A DNA stretch of 64,000 bases from Crambe crambe. Lineage: Eukaryota > Porifera > Demospongiae > Poecilosclerida > Crambeidae. The DNA is taken from positions 4,277,001 to 4,341,000 of the forward strand of contig OZ004584.1 in the NCBI GenBank assembly GCA_963924555.1. The letters are read 5' to 3'. Below the pieces are notes generated by a model. It saw only the letters and a list, made by a program, of their open reading frames with translations, had not been told where the DNA came from and ran no database searches. How positions within the stretch are numbered: position 1 is the stretch's first letter; each line of letters begins with the position of its first letter. Shown piece after piece: positions 23,190 through 36,300 of this stretch. A program made the translations under genes and the position numbers.

Positions 23190-24770
23190 CACTAAGTGAG
23201 TGTTGTATTGGCCAACTATTCACCATGATGTAGCTACTGCAGGAGGTGTGATTCTTGCCAGAAAGTAGCAGGGAGGCAGGCCTGTAGCCAGCAGGCGGCT
23301 CAGTGGGCTTGAGCCCCCCCCCCCTTAGTTAATAATAATTATAACCAATCTAACATACTCAACGATTCCTTGAAAGTTGAATCAACATTAGCAATTCATC
23401 TATCATAGATGAAACATAGCTTATGCTAGTCCTTAACACTATTCATGTTCAGTTGCCACAAACACTGATCGCTGAAATGGATTCTGACATTCCATTAGTT
23501 CCAGAAACAAAGGGCCAGACCAAACCCATCAACTACAGGAGGTTTCGTGGTGAGCACTTGGGGTACATTCCACAGAATTGAAGATGCATGTTTGTGTACA
23601 CGCTGCTCTCCTTTAGCCTGGCTGGCCAGAACAATGTATGACATGGCATCGTCTGACATAGGGGCCATATGATCTGGTTATTAGATGATTTTCTAATGTA
23701 TAAGTCCTTTATTTATAGTGAAGAAGTGGTACCATCTAATTTCTCTGGCTGCTTCATATCTGCTTGCAAAACATCAGTGGGCATGGTTTGGGATGTAGTT
23801 TGGCAAAAGTGGGCATGGCCATGAAAATTTTCCGCACACATGTGCACAGATATCCTTCAGCCACCCCTTTTCTAAAATCCTGGCTACAGCCCTGGGGAAG
23901 AGTGGTGCCTAAGGAAGTATTGACAGATTAGGGCACAAATTATACTTCCCAGCTCTTCTCTGAGCTTTATAGAATGCTACATGTTAAACCAATCCGGATA
24001 CCACCCGCAAACTGACAGGTTGGTCGAGTTGCTTAACCAAACATTAAAGCTCATGCTGAGGAAAGTCACAGTAATTGGGACAGGCTGCTACGTACCTTAC
24101 ATCTTGTTTGCTTATCGACAGGTTCCACAGGCATCTACTGGTTTTCACCTTTTTAATTGCTCTATGGGCACTAGGTAAGGGGGGGGGGGCCTTTGAGCAT
24201 ATTATGGCAGGCTGACAAGCAATGAGAGTGTTAGCTAGCTATATCCCATATTTCATCAATGAGGGATTAGTTGGAGAAATTTAAATGAGAAATTTGGCCA
24301 CTCTCAGTTTGGAGAAAGCTCAGCTCCAGCAGAAATCTTGGTATGCCAATTTCATCCAAATGATAGGGTTTGTTGATACGTACTTCCGACATCACCAAGC
24401 AAGTTACTGGCAGGGACCCTACTGAGTGGTAAAGAAAGTTGGTCATGTAAATGACCTAGTTGAGATGCCACATTGCCAGAAGAAGAAACAGATCTATGGC
24501 AACCTTGGGAACCTCCAAGTGCTAGCTATCAGTTGTACAGCATGCGAAGGGGATGAGGAGAATGAGTTTCCAGATTGGAGGGCGACAATTGAGGTGAAAG
24601 GTCCCAAATTGGGAGACCAATTGTCAAGTGCACTGTGAGATTTTGAGGTTAATGAAAGAGTTGAGGATGTATAGCTAAGGCAAAGACCATACTGTACTGA
24701 TTTACAGTCATGCCTTTTGGTTTGAGTGGTGCACCAGCCACATTTCAGTGGATGATTAATCTATCCACCA
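23190..24770 (+). mobile_element. Ty3/Gypsy retrotransposon remnant (integrase, then an RT piece)
   Basis: Degraded plus-strand pieces. LYWPTIHHDV near 23,195 resembles the integrase zinc-binding region. Between 23,905 and 24,180 VPKEVLTD, YHPQTD and YILFAYRQVPQASTGF belong to the integrase core. Near 24,425-24,500 VVKKVGHVND-LVEMP resembles the region after the core. At about 24,705-24,755 MPFGLSGAPATFQ is a reverse transcriptase motif. Stops and shifts break every part. RT after integrase is opposite to the usual Ty3/Gypsy order, so this is either two fragments or a rearranged element. No LTRs seen. Absent from the left arm. Confidence 0.8.
23283..23895. mobile_element. Inverted-repeat element nested in the Gypsy remnant
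   Basis: Ends CAGGCCTGTAGCCAG on the left and, reversed, CAGGGCTGTAGCCAGG on the right, flanked by similar GGGAGG and GGGAAG. It interrupts the integrase region between the zinc-binding-like and core parts. No coding capacity recognised. Confidence 0.6.
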
Positions 24771-24779
24771 TTTATGCAT

Positions 24780-26196
24780 CAACTATAATTTGTATCTTAT
24801 TAGTGACAGTCCTGCCTTTATTCAAATAATTATTGTTACTCTCAATACTCCTGCCTGTTCTCGGGTCTATATTATCTCTTGGCACTTGTACAATGGCACA
24901 TGAAACACTTCTGTCTATTTCTCTTTCTACCTTGGTAAACCAGGTTACTGTATATGTGCCCTTCACAAACATTGATAGGTGGAGATTCTGGTAACTCAGT
25001 GCCCTTCACAGAGATTGATTCAGTCTAATTTGTAATCCACTTTAATTTGTTGAGTATGGAGGTCAGTGGGTTTTCTGTCATAACCCAGAATAATGCATTG
25101 TGCTGTGTGTGTTATTGCCCTAAATGCTGAAAGTGACCATTTTGGGGTATAGTCTCATTTCTTTTTCGCACTTTCATTCATAGGTTTTAATTGCTTCAAA
25201 ATTTGTAGCTAAAAAGGCTGTAATGGGTGAAGCTCTGGTGGCAAGAGCTGCATCATTGACCTGGATGAACTTCTGTCCTTTCAACTCATTTGGTGTAGCA
25301 GTTACAGTTATGATAATTTCTATTGGTGTAATAAATTTTTTATGTGTGTACTTACCCATGTCCAAGTGATCTACAATTTTTCAGCCTCTAAGTAAGTGGA
25401 AAACAGTGCGCATGCGCATGTGTAAATCAACGCCCACGTAATTTACAACCTAAAAATAGGGTGTGTTACGCAATGGTTTATCTCCTTTCGACGTCATTCA
25501 AGAAACAAAGGGATCTGCTCTGCCGCTGCTCTGATCGGACTACGGTGAGAGTTACTAAGCCAGCTGAGTTGAAGTATTGCCGTCATAATAATATGGTCAC
25601 TAGGTCGTATCTTAAAGTAGCGATTCTGGAAGCCATACTTTGCCAGCCTGACAGTAGAACCATTTGATATTAATTTTAGGTATCACTAGCTAGCTTATAA
25701 CAAGGCCTACCCGCTGCTGTGGGTTTCCCAAGGAACAGGTGAAGTATAGATGCTAGCTATATAGATTTTCCGTTTTCCCATATAAAAATCAATGGTGATA
25801 GCACATAGCCATGGGCCCAACTGTGAGCATAGCCAACAGGTTCATTTGGTGTTTGAATATAGTTAGTACATTATTTTTTGGATTCATGGATCAGTGCCTC
25901 CAACCTGTGAACTTTGATTTCAGTATAAATTGTCTCATTTTCAGTATTTTTACCATGAATTTCAGTATTTTCAGCCATTTTAAAGTAATACCAATATAAA
26001 ATGTGTATAGTGAATTTGCCTAAATTTCAGTATTTTTTTTGATAATTCAGTATTTTTGGTCAAATTTCTGATAAATCAGTATGGTTGGAGGCTCTGCATG
26101 GATTCATGAGTTTGTGCTGATTGGTCTTTGAGATATAGATGGTTCAGAATCTAAACTGTGACTAAAGGAGAGGTGGTTCTAGCATGGTTTTCTTCC
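24780..26196. other. Non-coding stretch of right arm
   Basis: No gene recognised. About 25,380-25,880 matches parts of the left arm (about 11,820-12,110 and 13,190-13,340). Short ORFs here have no family resemblance. Confidence 0.5.
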
Positions 26197-26201
26197 AATC
26201 T

Positions 26202-26420
26202 CAGAGCCGCCGGAAGCGATTCTGAGGTGGTCAGGCTAAATATGTGCGCATAAGTGCACGGAAAATTTTTACTGACCATGCCCACTTTATAACTACACCC
26301 ACTATATTAATGGTTGAACACGTGGGCAAATTTTTAATATTGACAACCATTACCAATGTTGTTTGATCGATGAGTGGTCCAGTTTTTGCCTGACCAGCTG
26401 GAGCAGTTCCGGCAGCTCTG
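26202..26420. mobile_element. Small CAGAGC-ended MITE, 219 bp
   Basis: Terminal inverted repeats CAGAGCCGCCGG and, reversed, CAGAGCTGCCGG, with GGTCAGGC further in. AATCT stands on both sides (26,197-26,201 and 26,421-26,425). The left arm has the uninterrupted site (reverse of about 11,725-11,745). The ends recall hAT elements but the duplication is shorter than 8 bp, so the superfamily is uncertain. Confidence 0.75.
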
Positions 26421-26429
26421 AATCTCTCT

Positions 26430-27375
26430 GCCCTACACATGGCACTGCACCCCTTTCATAGTCTCATATGAGAGAGGCAAGGCTTAGGCAAGTGGTCCAT
26501 AGTGACACAGTGGCAAATACAAGAGAGCGTGTAGTGCTATTATGCAGCAGCATGGTGTAAACAAGCAACACCTGGCCGAAGGCACTGCAATGGTTGGTAC
26601 GGCCATGGCCGTACATCTTTTATGTGTGTGTGTATAAATGACGGCATTGCCTAAAATTCAGATATTGAATCTAAAGTAATATTTACTTAGGTTTTGAAAA
26701 AGTTAATTTAGGGGGTGATCATTACTCCTTTCTGTGTGTGTTTAGCTACAACTAGATAGCTTCCTACACCCATAATGCACAACTACTCATGTAAAATTCC
26801 TGTAGCTATCTGTCACTGCTGATAGGAAACTATATATAGACCCCAGACTATAAGCAAGTACAGCTAGCTATAAGTCTATAATTGAATCAGATGATTTGCT
26901 TCAGGTTCTCTTGTATCCATTTGTGATTAAGACTCTGAGATAGCTACATCAAGTATATCTGACATTGGTAGTGGTGACCTGCCCAGTAGGCCACAGGAGG
27001 TAAGTATAACAATTTGTGTTATGTATAGGTACATAAAGGTTCCTTTTCTTTCATTCCCTGCTACAGTAGCTACATCAAGCGTGATTTTAGCATCTGACAC
27101 TGCTTGTGGCAGCCACTGGGGTGACCTGTCCATGCAGTAGGCCTGGAGGTAAATTCAATCACATGAATGTTATTGTTATTGTATAGTGTTTAGCATCGTT
27201 TAGCATCAATAACAACCATACTATAGTTAATGGAGCTATTGATATGCACTTGCATGTGTGGCAATACCAACTTGTGCACACTTTTAGCTGCACTTTGAGT
27301 CTTCTTAGTCTTCTCAACCAGCCACTTCTATATCTGTCCCCTTTTGCCAGCCACACCTCTGATTGACTGGTGATC
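26430..27375. other. Non-coding stretch of right arm
   Basis: No gene seen; it matches the left arm (about 10,880-11,720, reversed). Confidence 0.5.
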
Positions 27376-27387
27376 ACCATCTTCTCC

Positions 27388-28648
27388 GGGCGTATACAAT
27401 CAGTGGACTGGACTACTGGACTGGACTACTGGACTGGACTACTGGACTGCCCTTTCACCCTGCACATGCGAAAATTGTAGAAGTGTAGCTGCATACACTA
27501 GTAATTTGTCTACTAGCATAAAATAATAAATTTGCTACTAGTTGGAAATTTTTAGTCAAGCTCTATACCCTCCCCTCCATTCCACTTCCCTCCCTCCAGT
27601 CCAGTGACACCCAGATACAGGTGGGTGTATGGTAGCTTTGAACCTGTATGTACTTCCTTGGATAGTTTTGTTCGGGGAGGGAGGGAAGTGGAATGGAGGG
27701 GAGTGTAGAGTTTAACTAAATTTGAATAGCTTTTACAAGCTGCAAAGATACCTTCATCTTGTAGCTAGATTGTATGGCCTTACCATTTTTTGTGCAAGAC
27801 AAGTGTCATTCAGAGCTACATATGCAGGATTCTAGTGATAAACAAATTACTAGTGCAGCTATAATTACCAGTAATTACTGCAATTACTAATATTACATCT
27901 TCCCCAGTAATAGTTTGCACATGCTCAGATGTAGGAGTGCAATTATAAACTACTGCAATTAGCATGCAAACTGATGAGGGAAGATGTAATATTAGCAGTA
28001 ATTACTGGTAGCTACACTAGTAATTTGTTTATCACTAGAAGTGCATATCATCCTGCATACCTCTGAATGACACTTGTTATCTTGCAAAAAAATGGTAATT
28101 AGGCCATACAATCTAGCTACTAGATGAACCCACCAATAAAAGGAAGGTAAAGGGTCGGCAACGCCAGACTAGGTATGCTCGCGCTTATCCAAACTCTACC
28201 CTCCCCTCCATTCCACTTCCCTCCCTCCCCATACAAAACTATCCTAGGAAGTACATACCAGTTCAAAGCTACCATACACCAGTGACACCATCTGTATCTA
28301 GGTTTCTGAGCTGACTGGACCACTGGACTAGACCACTGGACTGGAGGGAGGGAAGTGAAATGGAGGGGAGGGTATAGAGCGTGACTAAAAATTTCCAACT
28401 ATAGTAGCAAATTTATTTATTTTATGCTAGTTCTTACAAGCAGTATACCTTCATCTACTAGATTCTATGGCCTAATTACCATTTTTTGTGCAAGTGTCAT
28501 TCAGAGGTATGCAGGATGATATGCACTTTTCTAGTGGTAGACAAATTACTAGTGTACGCAGCTGCACTTTTATAATTTCGCATGTGCCAGGTGAAAGGGC
28601 AGTCCAGTAGTCCAGTCCAGTAGTCCAGTCCACCGATTGTATACACCC
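27388..28648. mobile_element. Foldback / MULE-like element, 1,261 bp
   Basis: Long terminal inverted repeats begin GGG(C/T)GTATACAATC and run into tandem CTGGACTACTGGA units, then continue for more than 150 bp. ATCTTCTCC stands on both sides (27,379-27,387 and 28,649-28,657). The left arm has the empty site near 10,870. Inside are nested inverted pairs: TCCCCTCCATTCCACTTCC blocks (27,575 and 27,690; 28,200 and 28,350) and a TTACATCTTCCC pair (27,895 and 27,980). There is no transposase ORF. Confidence 0.85.
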
Positions 28649-28659
28649 ATCTTCTCCTG

Positions 28660-30350
28660 CCCAAAGCTGGCAATTATGTAAACACTATTCATAGTGGCTT
28701 GTCCCTGAAATAATTTTAACTGTGATGGATTCCCATCAAGATGAATGATTGGTAAAATTGGCAAACTCATGAATTACACTAATTGACTTCATTTATAGCT
28801 GCTACTAGAAAACAATCATGAAGCATAATGGTCCTAAAGTCTAAACAATCAGATAAATGTAGTTAAGAGTCTAACATGCAATTACTGGTTTTACCTACGT
28901 AGCCAAACACATAAAAACAGTTCAAGCTTCCCTCCAGGCATATAGCTATGGATTTGTCCACAGCTGAAATCTCATTGAGTATTTTACAGCTAACTATAGT
29001 AGGCAGTCTGGTTAGCTATCTAGCTATATAGGTTTTCTGAGGACACTGTCTCCAGAATGAGTATGTATAGCTATACATAATTAATTCATACACACATTGT
29101 ATAGCATTAGGAGTCTTTATGGTAGAGATTATATCCATCCATGACACAATTCTACATACACAAATTAATTACAGGCAAGAGTCACATGATACCAAAATTG
29201 TACACTGTATTTGATTACACTGCACATAATAATAATTGCTGATTGCCTTAGGGCTTGATCATGCCATGGAAAGCTGCTACTGATGATCATCCTTAAATAT
29301 CACCAAACTGAACTATGTTAAAAATAGATTGGGCTATTAAAAATAGAATTGACCAAAAATGGGGTGGCAGTTAGTTTGCATACGTACTAGCTATAGTTTT
29401 GATTGTCTATATGAATAGCTGCTGTGGCTATACATATATAGCCATCATTCTATGAGCATATCTATACCTAACTTCGTACCCTGGCCTGGTAAATAATGTG
29501 CCAATTAATTCACATGAAATGCTATGAATGATGCCATGATGTGTATGGAGGTAATAGACACTGTTGATAATTAGCATACTGTCCCACACAGGAGCTTTAC
29601 ATCTGCTCTCAGAAACCTTGATTATCTTTTGAACAGTTACCAGGGTGCATAGTGGGACAATATAATTATAATTACAAGTGAGCTCGTCAAAGTTGCTATA
29701 GACAGCAGGTATAAAGCATGATTGACTAGTGAGGTTGGATGAGATGGTGTAGAGGCCTCGAAAGGGTTCTGCAAATTCAAAAGTTCTGTCATAAAACTCT
29801 CGAGGATCTCCTCAATGTAGATGTAGTGTGCATGTGTTATCAGGCCAGTGTTATAATGACATTAATTTTGTGTTTCTGGTCAGGATTTTTCCTCACAACT
29901 ATGTGGGTGAATGGTAGCTAGTTATTATTCATGTCAAAATGTCCATTTTCAAGCCACAAAGTCACCACAACACATTTAAGCCTGCAAGTACTCTTAATAT
30001 AGCTGTGTAATAATGGCCAGTTGGAGTGGTGCCAATTTTCCAATGTGGGTGGTTGACCAGAAACATGACACTGGCCTATACAATACATGTGCAGTTAAAG
30101 TTTTCATTATAACTGGCTAGCAGGCAATGCCTTAATTAGCACACACACAACTACGTAACTACGTCATAGATTTGCTTTATAGCTAGTTAACTACTATAGC
30201 TAATAATAGTACAGCTTTGTAAAACTAATTTTTGTGCAAGAGCAAATGAGCTACATCTACATGGCATAATTAAGTGACATGCATGCATGCTTGCATAGAC
30301 TGTTTATGCTACACTGAAAAGTAGCTAAACAATGCTAATTAAATTTACAG
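28660..30350. other. Upstream region of A, right copy; no gene
   Basis: Matches the left arm (9,021-10,870, reversed) minus the 323-bp element. Holds the dispersed repeat at 29,868-30,072. The last bases before the ATG at 30,351 are aaatttacag, a splice acceptor. Confidence 0.55.
29868..30072. repeat. Dispersed repeat with TGTTTCTGGTCA ends
   Basis: The block starts GTTTCTGGTCAGGATTTTTC and ends in a reversed GTTTCTGGTCA, about 200 bp apart. Related copies lie at about 9,190-9,380 and 48,003-48,205. The shared interior includes AAAATGTCCATTTTC and GTGCCAATTTTCCAATGTG. Probably a MITE family. Confidence 0.65.
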
Positions 30351-33300
30351 ATGAACGACTTACTGCGGCGATTGGGGGGAAAGTATAAACATGAGCGAGA
30401 TCCTAGCCATGAGTCAAGACACAAGCAAAGAAGAACAGAACGTAAACTGAGCTTTGATTCGAATATGTCCTCTCACAGAGGCATGCTGTTGTCCCAGGGA
30501 GGATACAGCAGAGCTACACCAGGGAGTAGTAGTCTGCATATGGATCATGCATATTATGATGGCAGCTCAGGAAGTGATGCACATGGCACCTCGAGAAGTT
30601 CTCACCATAGTAGTTCACAGCCAATAGCCCATGTGGATCATGCATACGGTGGTAGCTCGAGAAGCTCTTATCATAGCAGTTCACAGCCAAGGGATTCCAG
30701 TACATATTATGTACGTGGTAGCTCGAGAAGCTCTCATCATAGCAGTTCACAGCCAAGAGCCCATGTGGATCATGCATGTAGTGAGAGTTCGAGAAGCTCT
30801 CACCATAGCAGTTCACAGCCAAGAGCCCGTGTGGATCATGAACGTAGTGAGAGTTTGAGAAGCTCTCACCATAGCAGTTCACAGCCAAGGGATTCCCGTA
30901 CGGATCATTCATATGGTCTATACGGTAGTTCAAGAAGCTCTCACCATAGCAGTTCACAGCCAAGAGCCCATGTGGATCATGCATATGGTGGGAGCTCGAG
31001 AAGCTCTCACCATGGCAGTTCACAGCCAAGGGATTCCAGTACTGATCATGCATATGGTGTACGTGGTAGATCAAGAGGCTCTCACCATAGCAGTTCACAG
31101 CCAAGGGATTCCATTACTAGTTCTTATTCACGTAGTGGTCATGGTTTCGCTCGATCCAGAACCAACCCTCGTCAAGGTACTATCAAGTATCTATCACCCT
31201 TAGACATTAAGTCATTAGCTCAGTCTAGCTTTGAAAAGGTAGTGGCTTGTGTGAATAATAATGAAGCAGGTTTCTTAGCAGCCTATGAACATGAGAACTG
31301 CAAAAACCCAATAATGATGAAGCATCTAATAAAACTACTTTATCTGCTTACAAAATCTGATGATATTGACAGAATAGCTTCACGTACGTTTGCCAGGATT
31401 CTGAGTACAGATGGAAGCTATGCTTTATTCATAGTGAAGCTTAATCTTTTGATCAAAGAGATGGTGACTGCTAAGCGTGATAACCTAGAGTATCTCGATT
31501 GCCTCCTTGAAATTGGTAGCAGAGTCGTTAAGATTATCCCACAAACAATTCTCAGCACCTTCCCCTTGCTTTTGATACGAGCAACGATTGAAAGGCTTGT
31601 GAAGCAGGGAGAAAATCTAGGCACTCTTGAACACAAGGCCAAAAACCTAGACAAAGAGTTCAAGCTTGCTCAAGAAAGGCTGGTTACTTCCTTCCCAGAA
31701 AATATGGAGATTTATGCAGCTGAACCACCAGAACACTTCACTGATCTTGCTATTCTTCCATCATATCATGAACTGCATTCTAAGGATGATGAAATTTATC
31801 TCAGAAAAAATCTTGTGATTGGATCATACTCTAATTGGGATCATTACCTGGATGTCCAGTATCGCTTGCTGCGTGAGGATTTCGTGAGGCCCCTGCGTCA
31901 TGGAATTCAGCATTACTGTACCCCTAGTCTAGCTAAATCCTCACAGGATATCATAATCTATGAACAAGTCCATGTTCTTAATCCTGTATGCCTTCCTTCA
32001 TGAATTGGTTTTGAGATTTGGTTTGATGTCAGCAGGTTGAAGAGGGTAAATTGGGAACACTCTCGCCGTTTGATTTACGGTTCTTTGCTTTGCCTATCCA
32101 CAGACGAGTTCCAGCATTCAATGGTCTTTGCTACTGTGGCAAAAAGAGATCCCAATCTTCTTCAGGAAGGATGCTTGATAATCAAGTTTGAAGGTGAAGC
32201 CAGTGGCTTCCAGATTGATCCTAATAAAGTCTTCACCATGGTCGAGTCAATGGCCTATTTCGAAGCTTATTACCACATTCTTAGCAGGCTTCAGGAGATC
32301 TCTTCTGAATGTGATCAGATCCCCTTTAGACCTTATATCATAGGATCAAGGCCTCTAAGTAGCATCCTTCACCCTTCCTACTCCTCGTACCAGATGCAGT
32401 TGAGGTTTGATCTTAGCGAAATCCTTTGTGTGAGGTCTATGATCACACTCCACAATGAATCCAGCTGGCCAGCAGCTGAAACCACTTGTTTAGACCAGTC
32501 GCAGCTTGAAGCCCTCAAGATGGCACTCACCAAGGAAGTTTCAGTTATTCAAGGTCCTCCAGGAACTGGCAAGACCTTCATCGGTCTGAAAATAGTGGAA
32601 GCTTTTCTTCGTAACCGCTCTGTTTGGGATCGAAACAGGGAAGCCCCTATTCTGGTGGTGTGCTACACTAACCATGCTCTCGATCAATTCTTGGAAGGCA
32701 TCTTAAACTTGCGTATAGGAGACCAAACACCTAATATTGTCCGCATAGGGGGTAGGTGTAAAAATGACAAACTAACTGGATGTATTTTGCGGAATAAAGT
32801 GAATGAGTATAAAGTCAGTAATGTGCTTCCTCAGGGCCTACTGAAGAAATGGGGTAGGTCTTACAATATGGTAGCACAGCACAGAAATCTTATCAACAAG
32901 GTGTTCAAATCTCCTTCAGATGGTGAGCACCAATTATTGGAGTTACAAGACTTAAAAGATATGATGGACGATCGACACTACCAACAGTTATCTGATGGAT
33001 CATATCCTATATCCAGAAAGGAAATTGATTTATGGCTTGATTTATATCAACCTGAGTTAGCACAACCTCATAGTAAAATTGAAGAACCAATGGATACTGA
33101 CGAATATGATGCTGGTGAATATGGGCTGGCTGAAGTTGATGATAGCTACATTCAAGTCGATAACGAAGCTAAAATGATCGAAGAAGATCGTATTCTTGAA
33201 GGAGAGGAAGTAGAATTCCTCAGCCTGGATACTACAGGATCAAAGCTATCCACTAAAAGAGATCAGATGGATCAGAATGAACAAAAGAAAGGTGCCACTA

Positions 33301-36300
33301 ATTTCAAAGCCAAGCCAATGTCAGCTAAAGATGTTCAGGAAGTAAGAGATGTACGGATGCTTCCTATAGACAAGAAATGGCAGCTTTACAATTTCTGGTG
33401 TCAAGAATATGAAAGAATTCACACTGAGCAGTACAATCAAGCATGTATGAGCCACACTGATATCTCTCATGAAGTCGATGAATGTGTGCTTCATGGCTGT
33501 GATGTGATTGGTATCACTACAACTGGAGCAGCCAAGCATCATCATCTCTTCAAGCATATCAATCCCAAGGTGGTCCTTTTTGAAGAGGCAGCTGAAATCT
33601 TTGAAGCACATATTGTGACATCTTTAGCCCCCAGTGTTCAACAGCTAGTCCTTATCGGCGACCACAAACAGTTACAGCCTAAACCCAACTGTTATGACCT
33701 TGAAGTCCAATACAATATGTCAGTTTCTCTCTTCGAAAGGCTCATCAGAAATGGACTTCCGTATGTATCTCTCACTGTACAGCATCGCATGAGGCCAGTG
33801 ATATCAAGCCTAATTCACCCCAGTATTTATGATGATCTCGAAGATCATGATTCAGTTAAAAAATATGATCGAATCCGGGGCATAGCCAAAGATGTGTACT
33901 TTATCAACCACAATCAGCCAGAGCTGTCTAGAAAAGATAGTGATACCACCACTCATGTGAATCCATTTGAGGCTGATTACCTGGTTAGCCTTTGTCACTA
34001 CCTCTTGAAGCAAGGCTACCAGCCTGGAGTGATTACTATTTTAACCATGTATCAGGGTCAGCTTCTCGAACTGAAGAGGAAGATGCGAAGGAAGGACTTT
34101 GAAGGTATTCGTGTAGCAGCTGTGGATGATTTCCAAGGTGAAGAAAATGACATCATTCTCCTGTCACTTGTACGCAGCAATCCTGACCAGAATATAGGTT
34201 TCTTGAAGATTCCAAACAGAATATGTGTTGCACTATCACGTGCCAAAAAGGCCCTTTACCTGATAGGCAACCTCTCCATGTTGAGAAACAAAAAGAAAAC
34301 ACTTTGGCCTCAAATAATAGCTGTTTTAGAGCAAAATCATTGTGTTGGCAAAGCACTCCCCCTGTATTGCCGGATTCATAGTAAGCGCAAGGTTTTTGCT
34401 GAAATGCCTGAGGATTTCCTTAAGTGCCCCGAGGGAGGTTGTGACAGGCCATGTAAGAAGACCCTGACCTGTGGGCACATATGCTCTCGTATCTGTCATA
34501 CCAATGACACTGATCATGCCAATTATAAGTGCCTAGAAGTTTGCTCAAGGGTACAACCTTGTGGGCATGAATGCAAGTTTAAATGCCATGAATGCTCAAC
34601 TGCAGCAGGATGTAAACCTTGCTCAGAGGTGATCAAGAAGATAGTTTCTACCTGCCCTCATAAGACTACCATATCTATAAAATGTTCAGAATCAAATTCC
34701 ACTAACTATTCCTGTTTTCTCCCTTGTAAAAAGCGTTTGGAATGTGGCCATGCATGTCGAAATAAGTGCTCTGAGCCTTGCAGTTTTAAATGCATGGCCT
34801 TGGCTGAAAAACATCTGCCATGTGGGCATGTAGTAAACGATTCTTGCTACTTGTCAGTAGACCGGATCAAATGCCAGGTGAACTGTGATGTTGTGTTAGA
34901 ATGTGGTGACCAATGTGTTGGTACTTGTGGTGACTGTTATGAGGGTCGTCTTCATGTGCGTTGCCAGCAAAAATGCAGCCGTCAGCTGGTATGTGGTCAC
35001 ACATGTGGATTTCCCTGTGCGTCCATTTGTCCCCCTTGTATCAAAAAGTGCAATATCTTCTGTGTGCACAGCTACTGTCCTAAGAAATGCTATGAGCCAT
35101 GTGATCCCTGCATGGAGCCTTGTGAGTGGCAGTGTCAGCACTACAAGTGCACTAAGCCTTGTGGTCAACTCTGCAATCGTCCACCTTGTAATGCTCCTTG
35201 TGACAAGAAACTAAGCTGTGGCCATGAATGTATCAGCCTGTGTGGAGAAAAGTGTCCAGACCTCTGCCGTGTTTGCAACAAAGAAGAGGTGTGTGAAGTA
35301 TTTCTTGGCAAAGAGGACGATGAAGAAGCTCGCTTCATCAAATTAGAAGAGTGTGGCCATCTCATTGAAGTTACTGGGCTCGACAAATGGATTGAAGACA
35401 GCAGTAATGTCGAAGGTGAGATAAAATTTCCAACATGTCCCAAGTGTAAAACTTCGATACGGACATCACTGCGCTACTGTGATCGGGTCAAAAAAACTTT
35501 GGAGGATGTTGAAGAAATAAAGAAGAAGCAAATCCAGCCAAAAGATGATGTACTTCAGCAATATCGAAAACTAGTAAAAGCAGCCAGAGGGTTTCCAGAT
35601 GCAGAGGTCTCCACAGCTTTAGAGGAAATTTCAAAGAGCTTGAATAACGAAAACCTCCACCCATTCCAAGTTAACACTATATCAGTTCAAATTGCCAATT
35701 TAACTAATGTTGTAGAAGTGAAAAAGATCATTCACACTATCGATAGTGATCTGGCTTCTAAATTAAAATCTAAGCATGTCATATGTGATGTCAACTCCAT
35801 TGTTGAGCGCTTGAAAGTCATCAATGCCTTTGTAATGCAAGATTTTCTCTCTCAACAGCAAATATCTGATGTCAGTAGTGAGATACGCAGGCTGTCTTGT
35901 GCAACTAAAATGTGTGATTTGCTGTGTAAACTATATGTTAACAAGTGTACACTTACTCGTGGAGATAAACAGAAAATATCACAAGCAGTTCAGCAATTAC
36001 ATTACAGTGGCTGGACACAAGAAAAACTTTCTGAAGAAAGTGAAGAATCTTTGCTTGAGTTGATCAAGGAATTTAGTAAATCGTATCATGTCAATGGTAT
36101 GTCTGAACGTGAAAGGGTTTCGATTGTTAAGGCTATGGGATTCAAGAAAGGACACTGGTACAAGTGTCCAAATGGTCATATCTACTGTATTGGTGAATGC
36201 GGAGGGGCAATGCAAGCATCTAAATGTCCCGAATGTAAGGCTGAAATTGGAGGGCAAAGTCACACTCTAGCTGCTGGCAACGAGCATGCACCTGAAATGG

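Noticed and set aside
32001..32003. TGA as a selenocysteine codon in A
   Set aside because: The left copy has Gly here, no Cys/Sec position is known in this part of ZNFX1, and I see no SECIS-like element in the short 3' gap.
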